Shown in pieces: positions 1-10,950 of a stretch of 64,000 bases of DNA. A model generated the notes under the pieces. It saw nothing but the letters and a program-made list of their open reading frames with translations. It ran no database searches and was not told the origin of the DNA. A program made the position numbers and the translations under genes. The stretch comes from Cycas panzhihuaensis (Eukaryota > Cycadophyta). Position 1 is the stretch's first letter. Every line of letters starts with the position of its first letter. The stretch lies in contig CM041465.1 in assembly GCA_023213395.1 (NCBI GenBank), forward strand, positions 26,233,741-26,297,740, read 5' to 3'.

Positions 1-619
1 TAAAGTACAGACACCCCTCTATAATGCTTATTTTCAAACACAAACATCTAAGTATTATTTAGCAAACAAGACTAGTTATTATTTTCAAGGAGGATCTATT
101 GACAAATGAGTTATAGATACTTATTTTAGATTTATGGTGGAATCTTCACAAGTTAAAGATACCCATTCATACATTCATATGTGAAAATTTAGTTCTTTTT
201 TATCATTAAAAATATTATAAAAATATGCACGCAACGTTAAAAAATACTACATGCAAGTAGGCTAAACCCCACTGACTTGCATGTAGGCTTAAATAAACAT
301 AATTTTCTACAACAAAATATCTTAATTAGTGAGAATTTTAACACCTATTGAAAGAAAACTATGTAAGAATTATATACTTTAATGTAAGTAGACTAAAGAG
401 CTTGATGACAATAGATTTCAAACTAAATTTTTAACTCCATTTACATGGTAAAATCACTATTGAAATGATTACGAATTTAAATTAGAGTGAAAAGGTATTA
501 AATATATTTGGCTAAAAACCTCTATTAAAAGATTATTTTTTAATGACATGTTGATTCTATTACTATAAATAATATAGGATATTATTGAATCTATTGGAAA
601 AACCTCTTGGGATTGGCTT
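1..619. other. AT-rich sequence without a recognised gene
   Basis: I see no coding frame of useful length and no LTR, primer-binding site or polypurine tract in this stretch. It forms the left flank of Copia-1a. Its only clear structure is the short inverted repeat listed separately. It may be the decayed remains of an older repeat that starts outside the window. Confidence 0.5.
248..285. repeat. Perfect 11-bp inverted repeat (hairpin potential)
   Basis: The arms TACATGCAAGT (248-258) and ACTTGCATGTA (275-285) are exact reverse complements and are separated by a 16-nt loop. There is no T-run after it and no gene before it, so a terminator role is not supported. It may be the tip of a decayed palindromic repeat, or chance in AT-rich DNA. 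Confidence 0.45.
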
Positions 620-926
620 TGAAACAGGTTAATGCCACAAGGTCATTACATTAGTTTATTATTCCTAAAAGGGTCTTAAGTGAATTTTAAATTAGATCAC
701 TTAAATAAAATGTAATTTTATGTGCATTATGTATAATTTCATTTCATTAAGAAAAACCCTAACCCTAATGCACTCTCTCATCTATATAAAGCAAAGCTCA
801 ATGAAGAAAGTTCATTCCTACCTCTCCAGTTTGTGAGAGCTACTCTTTTCCTCTTAAGTTTCTCTTGGTCCCATATTTACCTTTGTGCATAGTGCATGGA
901 GATAAAGGTTAGATCCTTTCTTTTCA
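620..926 (+). repeat. 5' LTR of Copia-1a
   Basis: It starts TG and ends CA, and matches 6647-6953 along its length. Two nucleotides separate its end from the PBS. It carries a TATA-like box near 783 and the AACCCTAACCCTAATG segment typical of this family's LTRs. Confidence 0.9.
783..789 (+). promoter_or_regulatory. TATA-like box in the 5' LTR of Copia-1a
   Basis: TATATAA lies about 140 bp before the LTR end, where plant copia promoters usually sit. The 3' LTR copy reads TATATAC and is degraded. Transcription from it today is not implied. Confidence 0.5.
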
Positions 927-928
927 AT

Positions 929-940
929 TGGTATCAGAGC
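929..940 (+). other. Primer-binding site, initiator-Met tRNA type (Copia-1a)
   Basis: TGGTATCAGAGC is the standard plant copia PBS, complementary to the 3' end of initiator methionine tRNA. It begins two bases after the 5' LTR and fixes the LTR end. Confidence 0.93.
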
Positions 941-1476
941 TAGCTTATATCATATTCCTCACTTGCACTTGCAATGGAGCCATCACTTTCTTCTTCTCCA
1001 AAATCCATATGGTAAATGGAGATTGTATAAGTACATTTAGAAAAAATTTTAAATTTTTATTTATTATTATTTACTTTCCTTCCTTTAATTTTTGTAGGTT
1101 TTGGAAGTACAATACAAGGGATTGTAGGGCTTAAGGATTCCAATCCTTTAGTAGTCATTTATTCATTTCTCATTTTTCTTTTTTTCTCTTTTTTATCTAT
1201 TTGACAAGGGGAAATATTATCAAAATTTTTCTAGCATTTAGATTTGTAAAGGGAAATGTTTGTAAGGGGAGGTACTACCCTCTTTTTTTTTCTAATTTAG
1301 AGTCATTTATAATATCCATTATTGTATGCTCCCACCTTACCCATATCAAGATCTTAGTGATAAAAAAATGATGGATATTTCATTTGCTAATGAGATATTT
1401 ATAAGTTAGATTTTTTATAGAAATAAAAATCTACTTACTAAACTTTATAAGTCTACCAAAAACTCTATAAATCTCT

Positions 1477-1795
1477 AATTGACCTAATTCTAATTGGTGA
1501 AGATGCAGCACAAAGTCTAGTTTCTAACACAAAAAACAACACTCAATTTCATTATCGTAGAAGAAAGTTATTACTATTTTAGTAAACAATAGTTATTTTC
1601 AGCAAGGATTTCATAAAACTATATTCTGTTCAATTTGTAGGGCTGCCAAAATTTCTACAAAGCTCTTTTCAACCTAATTCTAATTACTAAAGATGTGTCT
1701 TTGAGTCTAGTTTCTAGCACTAAAATCAATACTCATTTTTGTTATTGTGAGAGAAAGTTATTGTTGTTTTAGTGAAGACTACTTTTTATTAAAAA
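1477..1795 (+). repeat. Degenerate direct duplication of about 120 bp in the leader
   Basis: The stretch starting at 1477 (CCTAATTCTAATT, then AGTCTAGTTTCTA, then AGAAAGTTATT) recurs from about 1671 in the same order with scattered substitutions. A spacer of roughly 70 bp separates the copies. It looks like an old local duplication within the element. Confidence 0.75.
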
Positions 1796-2589
1796 AAAAA
1801 GTGAAGAAAATTTCTTCTTCTTTTTAGGGCTTTAAAGTCCATTGTAAAAGTGAGTGGAAAACATATGGATCAGAGTAATATCTAGTGCCCTCACCTTACT
1901 TCTCATCATTTCATTTTATCACTCCAAATATACTCCGTTTTTAGTTACATGTATATTTGATGTAAATTTGATAATCTTTTCACTCTCTCTAAAAGGAACA
2001 CATCATGCACATTATTTTTTGCTAATTCATACTTGTATACACACTTGCTAAGGTTGAGATTCTTTAGTTGGAAGAATATCGTGCCATAAAGAGGGTGTGG
2101 GTTTTGAGTTGTGACTAGACTTAACTAAAATATTAGTGAGGCTTGGTTAACTATACCATCATACCTTAATCAAGGATCATCCTAATAACTAACTGTGAAA
2201 ACTAAAACTTTAATACAAGATTAAAATATACCCAATCTAATATTTGTCATAGCCATGGATATGCATGTACCACTCTTTGGAGGAGGTATATAGCTGCTTA
2301 TTGGTGAATAGGGTGAGGATTAGGAGTGCTTAGGATCTGTTGTGACTTGGATTTCATCACCAAACATAATTTCAAGTATCATTGATGAAAGCCAACTTAA
2401 TTCTACTAGAAGCCTAGACATCTCTTCAATAACCTCAACTACATGTTTGACACAAGTTAGAGGTTATTGGGTTGATTACACATTCTACATTTGAGTTTTA
2501 AAGTTGGGTACACCCAATGATATCAACTTTAATATTAGTCTATAATCTTGTATATTGATCACTTACACATTTGCGAATAGTGATCCATA

Positions 2590-2790
2590 GTACAATCATA
2601 GTGTTACATTCCTACTATATCAGGATAATTCTTCCCCAAGTGTTAGTGGTTAATTTTCATCACAGTGTTTCTCATATTTCTACTGCATTAGGTTAATATT
2701 TATCACAAGTGTTGGTGTCTAATTTTCATCATAGTGCTTCTCATATTCCTATTGCATTAGGTTAATATTTATCATAAGTATTGGTGACTT
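2590..2790 (+). repeat. Tandem repeat, unit about 68 bp, about 2.5-3 copies
   Basis: Units start near 2622, 2690 and 2759 (68-69 bp period), preceded by half a unit. Shared words include AGGTTAATATTTATCA, TAATTTTCATCA and CTCATATT. It lies in the leader of Copia-1a. I did not find it in the leader of Copia-1b, so it may be specific to this copy. Confidence 0.8.
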
Positions 2791-2950
2791 TTCTCTAAGT
2801 TTCTCCCTTTATCTTTGAGCAACCATTCTTACTTCTTTATTCTTCCTTTTGCTACATTGCTTTATTACATCTCCTATTTGTAAATAGTGATTAGTCATTT
2901 ATTGCCATCACTTTCATAGTCTCTTATCTATTTCTTCCCTTCTTAAAAGA

Positions 2951-3930
2951 TACCATATCTTCACAATTCAAGTAAAATATAAACAACATTCTTAAAGGGA
3001 AAGAAAATTAGAACATGTGGTTCACTAGTGTCATAAATACTATAAAATATGAAGGTCTTTAGAGAGATCACTTATATCTTATATCAGTTATTGCTACCAT
3101 TACTACCACACTTGCATCTAGAGGAACCCCTTAAACTCCTCCTACTGATATTGCAGTCAAACACTGATGGGAACTTAATGATAATAAAATTTATACAGGG
3201 ATACTTCTTGTCACCGATTATTCCTTGCACAACCTTATTGATGAAGTTGTACATGATATAATATGGAAAGTTCGTGAAGTTTTGAAGAAGAACTTTGACA
3301 CTAAATTAGACTTGAAATTTATTCACTTAGTGCTGAAGATAAATAAATTAAAAATACAGAAAGGATATGTAAGTGAAATAATCAATCTCCTTCATCTAAT
3401 CAAGTAAGCCATCAATAAAGATTTCAAGACTCAATTTATTACATGAACTTTCTTGATTCAGTCATGTCTCCATATCCCAGATTATAAAAATCTACCAAGA
3501 AGTCTTCAATCTAGTGGTGCCTTGAAGACCCTGAACTTTGAAGATCTTACTGATAAGTTCATCAAATTTGATAAGACCTTTGATACCAACTTCCCCACTA
3601 TATCATATCCTACCGATGCTTCTTTTGAAGTGGTAGAAGATCTTTTTTATACCAAAAATCAAGGCCAACCCTCTTGTAGATGTGGTAATTCCTACAAAAG
3701 AGGCAAAAGTAGATAATAAGGACAATGTCCTCATGGTCAATAGGCTCTTTAACACCAACAAAAATAGTCTCAAGGCCAAGGCCAAAATAATAAACCTAGA
3801 CTCAGATCCAATAATTAGACAATCAAGCTAGCTTAGAACTTCTTATGGGACTAAAAATCAAATAATTATGTGTGAAAGGTGTCATAGAAAAGGACACTAT
3901 GCCAAAAATTAGAGAACTTCCACTAACAAG
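2951..3930 (+). pseudogene. gag: Gag remnant, Copia-1a (UBN2-type capsid, zinc knuckle)
   Basis: The Gag protein formed the virus-like particle that packages the element's RNA. The translated fragments match Gag of Copia-1b residue for residue in long runs, for example LIQSCLHxPDYKN, SLQSSGxLKTLNFE and FDKTFDTNF, and the frame in 3453-3716 is the best preserved. A zinc-knuckle-like C-x2-C-x4-H-x4-C segment follows near 3870-3910. The start codon appears to have decayed to ATA, by comparison with the relative. Several in-frame stops interrupt it. Confidence 0.8.
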
Positions 3931-4119
3931 CTACCAAACTATTAACAATGCCATGTTGTATATAATGTTGATAATATTTATTTTAAAGATACTTTTGGAT
4001 TAATGTAATTTTCTCATGTATACCTTCAAAGAATTGGGGCTACTTCATTAAATATTATTAATAAATCCACTAAATATATTGAGGCTCATTGTGGTTATGC
4101 TTATTCACTTTTACCTCTA

Positions 4120-4720
4120 CCACTTAGAGTTGCCAATAGTGCCACCTCAAATACTTCATCTTAGATCATGGATACTAGAGCAACATAGCATATAACTTGT
4201 CATCGTTAGTTCTTTTAAGATTTTAACTCTAAAGTTTGTGGTGTTGTATATATGGCTGGTAAATCATCTTAGCTAGTCGAAGAACTTGGAACCATTTACC
4301 TAAAACTCCAAGGCCTTCCAAATTTTACCCTTGTTGATGTTTTATAAATTCCTTCTATGAAGCATAACCTACTCTCCCTATCCACCCTTGTCTCTTGTAG
4401 ATTTGATCTAAGAGTAACTATAAATAATTAAACTCTTTGTGTTATTCACCTGCCTTTAAATGTTGTGATTATGATTGAAATTCTAGATGGCAAATCTTTT
4501 TACCTAATCGGCTCACCATCTTTTAAAGCTAACTATGTTAATGATGACTTTGCTTTTACCACAATATTGACTCCTCAAAAGTTATCCTAAGAATCCCTAT
4601 GGCATGTTTATATGGGCCATATCAAAATTGATTACTTAAGAGAACTACATACCACCATTCCTAGTATGCTTAGGTTCTAGTCTAAGCCCTTTAAATGTAA
4701 AGTATGTATCATTGTTAAAT
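4120..4720 (+). pseudogene. Protease and GAG-pre-integrase remnant, Copia-1a
   Basis: The translation near 4165-4200 resembles the D-S-G-A aspartic protease site followed by the H-I-T copia signature, but it is altered here (MDTRAT-HIT). Around 4600-4720 the GAG-pre-IN segment resembles W-H-x-x-x-G-H followed by a Cys-rich stretch. Stops break every frame. Protease would have cut the Gag-Pol polyprotein. Confidence 0.65.
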
Positions 4721-4769
4721 CCCAAAAATAACCCTTTCCCTATAATTAATGGAAATCTAGCCAAGCTTT

Positions 4770-5400
4770 ATAGCTTGTATACTTGGACATATATAGTCCT
4801 ATACCTATCCCTTCTCTCAAATAAAAGTGGTATTATATTATTTTCATTGATGATTTTACCAAGAAAGAATGAGTTACTTTTCTTATAAAGAAAGATGAAG
4901 CTCTTACCATATTTAAAGCTCTTAAGTGCCATGTGAAAAATGAATCAGGATTCAAGATCAAAATACTCAAGACTAATAATGGTGGGGAGTATACCTCTAA
5001 TGAGTTTGAATCATACTTGCATGACCATGGGATTAAACATTAGACCTCTATTGCAGGTATACCCTAGAAGAATGGAGTTCCCAAGCATATAAACAAGACC
5101 ATCATAAACATAGTTCATGCTATGCTGGTATATAAGAATATTCTTGTCTATCTTTGGATTGAGGCTATATGGACTACCGTGTATTACATCAATACTATTA
5201 ATCCCTCCAAGCTCAACACCTCTCCACATGAAATGTGGTATGGACAATCCCTCTCTATCTCCCACTTCAAAAATTTTAGCTCTACTTGTTATGCTCACAC
5301 TTTAGAGGAACATAGAAACAAGCTTTAGGATAGAGCCCTTAAATGCATCTTTGTTGGATACTTATGGACAAAAAAGGGCACAAGGTTTTCTTACCTTCAT
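4770..5400 (+). pseudogene. Integrase core remnant, Copia-1a
   Basis: The segment near 4960-5000 reads (L)xTNNGGEYTSNEF, the second part of the DDE integrase core, followed by HDHGIKH and a run matching IN of Copia-1b (MLVYKNxxxYLWIEAI near 5117-5170). The C-terminal part (CIFVGY near 5345) follows. Integrase joined the cDNA to host DNA. The catalytic Asp of the DNGGE block is Asn in this copy, and TAG stops are frequent. Confidence 0.8.
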
Positions 5401-5639
5401 AATGAAAAATCATCACTAGAGATGACATGTTTGTGAAGACTAAAGATCAATTGATTAGACTTGACTCTAAGATGCCTTCACACTAATTTAGTGATGCTAT
5501 AAAATTTGATGTCCAGATTCCAAAATTTAAGGGAAGAGATACTCAACAATTGCTTAAAATCTTAGAATCTGGCAATAGAGCCCAAAAAGGATATAAGTTA
5601 TGACTCTTAGCCAATGTGTGTATACTTAGCACTATCATT

Positions 5640-5870
5640 TGAGAATATCCAAGTTGACAAAGGTAAAGCCATAATAGAAGGACCACCTTCTCCAACATTA
5701 GTGGCTATCCCGTCTTCTCCAACATCATCAACTTCCTTTATACCAAACATTTCATATAATCCTTTTCAGGATCAAAATTAAGACCAAGAGACTATGAAAA
5801 TAAAAACTTCATTCCTAACTCAAGGTTTTCCTAAAGCCTACCAGCTACATAAGGACATGTGACCATAATT
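5640..5870 (+). pseudogene. IN-RT hinge ending at a deletion junction, Copia-1a
   Basis: The hinge keeps the family's DKGK-like motif and the TSFLTQGF segment also seen in Copia-1b (TSFLTRGS near 16600). At about 5862-5870 the frame jumps straight to the C-terminal half of RNase H. About 1.35 kb, holding the complete RT and the start of RNase H, is missing compared with Copia-1b. Confidence 0.8.
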
Positions 5871-6176
5871 TTTAAAGCTAAATATATTATTACTTTTGAG
5901 ACAAGAAAGGAGGTGATATGGCTTAGAAAATTATTGAATACATTGAATGTCACCCAAATAAGTTTTACCAGCCTATGTGTGCATAATCAATCTATAATCT
6001 ACATGGCTAAAAATATTGTATTTCATGATCGTACCAAATATATAAGTATAAAAGTCTACAGGATTAGAGAACTAGTTTATGATAGTATAATTCAATTAGA
6101 GCATTATCCTATAATAGACCAAGTGGTTGATATCTTCACCAAACCACTACAAAGGATAAAGTTTGACCAGTTCTAA
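5865..6176 (+). pseudogene. RNase H C-terminal remnant, Copia-1a
   Basis: It contains KAKYI, KEVIWLRKLL, the HNQSIIYMAKN segment (D-N-Q-S in functional copia RNase H), VFHDRTKYISIK, and ends VVDIFTKPLQRIKFDQF, which matches the end of Copia-1b almost word for word. The open frame runs for about 105 codons. The first half of the domain is absent because of the RT deletion. Confidence 0.88.
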
Positions 6177-6224
6177 AGGTAGCCTGGCCTTAAGGCCTCC
6201 ATCTTTAACTAATTGAAAGAGATG

Positions 6225-6420
6225 ATAATAGGACCATCATACTCTATCTCATTCATGAAAATCCCTTTTAGGTGTGGAAGGATAGGGGTAAGTCTTTGCT
6301 TTATCCCATTCATGAAAATCCCTTGTGGGCATGAAAGGATAAGGATTATAACCATTTTGGAAAATGAGAACCTATGAAAACATGAAAGGGTATGGGGTAT
6401 GACCAAGTGGTATATGGAAA
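6225..6420 (+). repeat. Imperfect tandem repeats between RNase H and the 3' LTR
   Basis: Words such as TCATGAAAATCCCTT and GGAAGGATA recur with a period near 50-60 bp. The same repeats occur in reverse complement at 14715-14885 in Copia-1b, so they are conserved across the family and not private to one copy. Confidence 0.75.
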
Positions 6421-6635
6421 CTCGGTAGATTATAACTATAAAACTCATTATACTGATTGGCTATCTAGCTTCATTTAAAAATCCACCCGATCTAGGTTAG
6501 TAGATTAGAAAGTCTATGAGTTTTCTTCCCTATGAGGGTTTCTCATAAAAGTATCATAGTAGTTTGCTTTGTAAGAGGCTCACATGAAGACCTCATAGGA
6601 TAGAATAAAATAGGATGAAATGACCTTCCACCATT

Positions 6636-6645
6636 AAAGGGGGAA
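6636..6645 (+). other. Polypurine tract of Copia-1a
   Basis: AAAGGGGGAA lies directly before the 3' LTR. In LTR elements this tract primes plus-strand DNA synthesis. Confidence 0.8.
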
Positions 6646-6646
6646 T

Positions 6647-6953
6647 TAAAATGAGTTTATACCACAAGGTCATTACATTAGTTTATTATTCTTAAAAGGG
6701 TCTTAAGTGAACTTTAAATTAGATCACTTAAGTAAAATGCAATTTCATGTGCATTATATGTAATTTCATCTCATTAGGGAAAACCATAACCTTAATGCAC
6801 TCTCTCATCTATATACAACAAATCACAATGGAGGAGACTCATTCTTACCTCCCCATTTTGTGAGAGCTGCTATTTTTCTCTTAAGTTTCTCTTACTCCCA
6901 CGTTTGCCTTTATGTATAGTGCATATAAATGAAGGCTAGATCCTCTCTTTTCA
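6647..6953 (+). repeat. 3' LTR of Copia-1a
   Basis: It matches 620-926 with substitutions. Its first bases are TA instead of TG. Its end is TTTTCA, as in the 5' copy. Confidence 0.9.
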
Positions 6954-8330
6954 TACTTTAGCCAATATGAATAATGAAGACCTTTGTTGAGAAATAAATG
7001 GTTAAAAAGTGATAGCTATTATTGATGAAAAAGGCATTAAAAGATCAATTGAAGGTATTATAAAAAGATAAAGTTTTAACCTTGAGAAGAGAATCTTGAT
7101 GTAAATTAAAATATTCTAGAAGGAATATGTCAATATATATAACCTAAAGTTCTTATACTTTAGGTGTCATTAATGAAACTTTACCTCTATAAACTCTATG
7201 AATTAATGATACTATGGCAACTACAAATTGATATCAATGATTTGATTTATGAAATATCATAGAAATAGATGATGCATATGGATAAGAATGTCTTAATTAA
7301 ACTTGTAGAAGGAAACATAGGAGTAGATAGTATTTGAAAAAATGTTGACTATATGACATAGGATCTCATCAAACTTATGATATTAGACCTATGTAAATGT
7401 TGAGATATCAATGTGAGACATCTACTTAGGGATTTTGAGCAAAAGAGATCATTGACTAAACATTGTGGGATGCCCATTAACTTATTTAGGTCTACCACTA
7501 TAGAGTTTAGGTTCATCAACTATTAAAGACATTAGAGAAATCCCTATGAAATGAAGCATGTAGAGTATAAATATAACCAAGGGTGATGCCTTTCTTATAG
7601 TGTTAAAATGTCCATGATGATGACATTACATAATTGAGATGCCCCCATAGTAATTTTATTTATTCATTATGAATAGAGAAGCCCATATAAAATAAGGATA
7701 AAAGAGAAGATGAAGAGGCATTTACATGACTAAGATCATTTCTTTTATATATTGGAACAAGAAAACATTGCCTGCTTTGATATTTTGATGGTACAACTAA
7801 TATGATAGTGGGATTTGTCAAGGAAAACTCTTTATTTTTAGAGGAAAATTTAATTTTTGAGGAGGAAGATCTGCCACCCATGCACTTAGAAAGAATATTC
7901 TAAGGGTATCTTCTATAGAGACTTGAGATAAGATTTTATTTCCTTTCTATAAAGTGTGGTTCATATTAAATCAGATTGAAAAGTGATTTAAAGTCTATGA
8001 AAGAGCTCCCTTGCCTACTAGCCCCCTGTCACATGGTCAACATGGTGCTAGGGTTATTTTTGGTCAATTTGGAGTCTATTTTAGATGTGTGAATATATTG
8101 TAATATCCCTTTTTTTTAAGATCTATGATCTAGTAGTGGTCACATGCAATACTTTCATATAAAATTTTGGAGAAATAATATTTCTTTTAATGTTGTTTAA
8201 CTTATTCTAACTACCTATGAGTAGAATGAGGAAGTAAAATCTTTATTACTAGCTACTTGTGTGTAGACTAAAGGCTTTTACAACATTTATACTTTATTTC
8301 CATGTTTGTTTAATTACTTTATAATTGTTT
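6954..8330. other. AT-rich stretch without recognised gene; possible 5' part of Copia-H
   Basis: I find no coding frame with a known domain, and no LTR pair or PBS. Because the gag of Copia-H starts at about 8354, the 5' LTR and leader of that element should be here, but nothing here matches the sequence after its RNase H (59498 onward). The short minus-strand frame at 7660-7881 has no recognisable motif. Confidence 0.4.
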
Positions 8331-8353
8331 TTTAATCAATGTTTTTACTTAAA

Positions 8354-9150
8354 ATGGCTAGTGGAGAAAGCATAATGGGTATAATAACTATAAAACTATC
8401 ATGTCTTGATAATTATACTACCTGGAAACATCACATCTTTAGTATATTTTATTTAAATGATCTTTTGAAGTATGTAAACAATCCTATAATAGAAAAAGAT
8501 GTTGCAGAGATCATTACATTTCAAACCAAATTAAATACTAATGTTAACTTTTATGTGGAATATCAATCAAAGATGCATATAACATTTGGTTTTCTCATCA
8601 TGTCTATTGATGGAAATATTATTTTGTACATCAAGGTTGGTACAACATTGAAGTAGATGTAGGACATAGTCATAAACCTATATGAGCATAAGGATGATGT
8701 GAGAGCTCTAAACTTGTAGAGTTAGTTATAGAGGTTAAAAATAATAGCTAATATGATAGAACACATGTAATATGTGAGATTAATTTAGGATTAACTATTA
8801 ATAATAAGTGTGATCAATCCTAATTAAAAAATTATAGCTTACATACTTAGGAGTTTACCACTCTAGTACAAAAATTTCTTGACCATATTGATATTACCTA
8901 GTAAATTATATACTCTAAGTATTGGTTCTTTAGAATCACTACTTATAGAACATGAGAAGAAACTAAAGCACATAGCTAATGAATTATCTAAACCACTGAT
9001 ATCTAGATTAAAAGGGAAGAAGCCCTTTATTTCAAAGAAGAATATGCCTTTTGAAGCTACAATTTGAAAGGAAATACTAAAAGCTTCAAAGGGATAATAT
9101 AGACTAAAGTGTTATGGAAAGTTAGGGTATATAAAAAAGGATTGTTAGGA
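8354..9150 (+). pseudogene. gag: Gag remnant, Copia-H
   Basis: It begins MASGESIMGIITIKLSCLDNY, with the LDNYTTWKH motif typical of copia Gag N-termini (L-x-x-x-N-Y-x-x-W). The first 100 codons (8354-8656) are open, then stops appear. A zinc-knuckle-like CYGKLGYIKKDC occurs near 9110-9150, with one Cys lost. The ATG at 8354 is preferred to 8339 because the family motif follows it at the usual distance. Confidence 0.75.
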
Positions 9151-9199
9151 GTATTAGTGATAATAGTATTCACAACAATAACAAAATCAACTCCAATAA

Positions 9200-9720
9200 T
9201 AGAAGTAGTAGAAATGATAATAGTAACTACCTAGACAACATGGTCATGTTACAGATACAACAAAGGACACACGTACTAAGATTTTAATGTGTTTATTTAT
9301 TGCAATATACAAGATGCATTTTAATGCACATGATGTCTAGTTTATTAATTTATGTATATTAAGATACATAATTAGAAGATTACAATGGTTCTTTTAAATG
9401 TAGAAAGTGAATTAGAAGGATACCATTAGAGAAGACACCAATTTAGAGGCCACTAGAGTTAGAAAGGTATCATTCATTTGTTGAATAATAAAACATAATA
9501 TTTGGACAATGTTTTATATGTACTAATTTGAAGGTAAGTCTTGTTTTTGTTGGTGAAATTGAACAAGATATGACTATGCTATTTTCTCAAGGATGGAATA
9601 TGGTTGAAGATAAATAAAATAATATTGTAGCCAAAGGGATTAGAGATAATAATATGTATAAACTACAAGGACGCTCTTATGGACAAAGAGCATTTATTAT
9701 TCTATCTCTAAAATAAAAGT
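9200..9720 (+). pseudogene. Protease region remnant, Copia-H
   Basis: This stretch lies between Gag and integrase of Copia-H. I can follow the frame only in pieces and do not see an intact D-S/T-G triad. The assignment rests mainly on position. Confidence 0.4.
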
Positions 9721-10570
9721 TATGGCATGAATGAATGGGTCATTTGAATAACAATAGTCTCTAATTGATGTATAAAAATGGTACATGGTTATCTTATAAT
9801 AAATGTTAAAGGTTATTTATGTAAACCCTATACTTTTAGAAAATAACACAAAAATCCTTTTCTAAAGAAGAAAGTATGGAGATCTAAAGAAAAGTTAGGA
9901 TTAGTTCATTTAAATTTTTGTGGACCAATGTGTATCATCTCACTAGGTGGAGTGAGATATTTTATCACTTTCATTAATGACTTTTTATAAAAAGCCGAGT
10001 TCTTCCATTAAAAAAATTCATAATCATTTACTTACTTTAAACAATTTAAGAAGTTGGTAGAGAATGAAAATGGTCGAAATATTAAGGTTCTATAAACTAA
10101 CATTGGTAGAGAGTATACTTTAAATGAGTTCACATAATTTTACAAGGATAATAGAGCTTAAATGTAGTTTAATACTACTTATATGCCTCAATAGAATGGA
10201 CTTACTAAGAAGATGAATAGAACCTTGGTTGAGAAATCTGAAGAGATGGTGAAAGCAAATGATATTATAGATTTCTTATAGGTAAAATCTATAAACATAA
10301 CTACATATCTAACATATAATATATCTATGAGAAATGTTAGCAAAATAATACCTAAGGAATCTTGGTCAGGTAGGAAACCAATTGTAAGTCATTTGAAAGT
10401 CGTTGGATGTACAATGTACATGCATTTTCTCAAGGAGAAATGATAAAAGTTAGATGATAAAAGCATGAAGTATACTCTTATTAGATACTCTAATGAAAGC
10501 AAAGCATACAAAGTATATAAAAAGTTGACTAAAAAAGTTCATACAACTCATGATGTCATTTTTTAGGAAG
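9720..10570 (+). pseudogene. Integrase remnant, Copia-H
   Basis: The translation gives (L)GLVHLNFCGPM, YFITFINDF (functional form FIDDF), NIGREYTLNEF, then MPQ-NGLTKKMNRTL and SWSGRKPIVSHLKVVGC. These are the successive blocks of the copia integrase core and C-terminus. The first catalytic Asp is shifted to INDF context and several codons are stops. It runs into the hinge that Copia-G interrupts. Confidence 0.78.
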
Positions 10571-10727
10571 ATGAGAATCAAAATGTTGGTTCAATTAATG
10601 TCGAGGATAAGGTTGAAGAGTTACCCAAATGTAATTTCTCATATGATCTTATTCAACTTGAACATGAGCCATTTGATATTGGTGAAGTAGCAAAGTTATA
10701 ATTCTTTTAGTTTCTAGAAGGTGAATT

Positions 10728-10938
10728 TATTAGAGAAATAATAATGTTCTATCTTTTGTATCGAAAGGTTCCTAAGGTAAAGCTGAGGGTTATGTGTCTA
10801 ACCCCTCTTTATGTACTTGTGGCACTTGGCCAACATGCATTAGGCCTTCAATGTACACATGATGCATTTATGTAAGAGGTTCCCTCTCCTCATTATTGAA
10901 GCAAATCATTGTCTTTTAAATCATTAATTACTTTGAGA
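10728..10938 (+). repeat. 5' LTR of Copia-G
   Basis: It begins TATTAGAG and ends immediately before the PBS. Its partner is 57569-57774. The left flank is GAATT. Terminal TG and CA have both decayed. Confidence 0.87.
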
Positions 10939-10950
10939 TGGTATCGGAGC
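10939..10950 (+). other. Primer-binding site of Copia-G
   Basis: TGGTATCGGAGC differs by one base from the initiator-Met-type PBS and touches the LTR end with no spacer. Confidence 0.88.

Larger units (their letters stand above)
941..2945 (+). other. Long untranslated leader of Copia-1a
   Basis: About 2 kb separate the PBS from gag without a coding frame. The segment around 2080-2400 matches, in reverse complement, roughly 20370-20720 of Copia-1b, so at least this part of the leader is a family character. Two internal repeats (1477-1795 and 2590-2790) are listed separately. Short frames inside it show no recognisable domain. Confidence 0.75.
620..6953 (+). mobile_element. Copia-1a: LTR retrotransposon, RT-deleted copy
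   Basis: This is a Ty1/copia element with two 307-bp LTRs (620-926 and 6647-6953), an initiator-Met-type PBS (929-940) and a polypurine tract just before the 3' LTR. Remnants of gag, protease, integrase and the end of RNase H lie in the normal copia order. The whole RT and the start of RNase H are missing. Copia-1b (14147-22401) belongs to the same family: LTRs, leader, Gag, the hinge between integrase and RT, and the 3' repeats all match it. Flanks GGCTT and TACTT agree at only three of five bases, so the target-site duplication is decayed or absent. All frames carry stops, many of them TAG where the relative has CAG or TGG. Confidence 0.92.

Noticed and set aside
764-779. Telomere-like AACCCTAACCCTAATG
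   Set aside because: It is two units only and lies at the same place in the LTR family (also in degraded form near 6782), so it is part of the LTR and not interstitial telomeric DNA.
2590-2790. CRISPR-like array
   Set aside because: The units are contiguous and repeat in full with no unique spacers; this is a tandem repeat in a plant retrotransposon leader.
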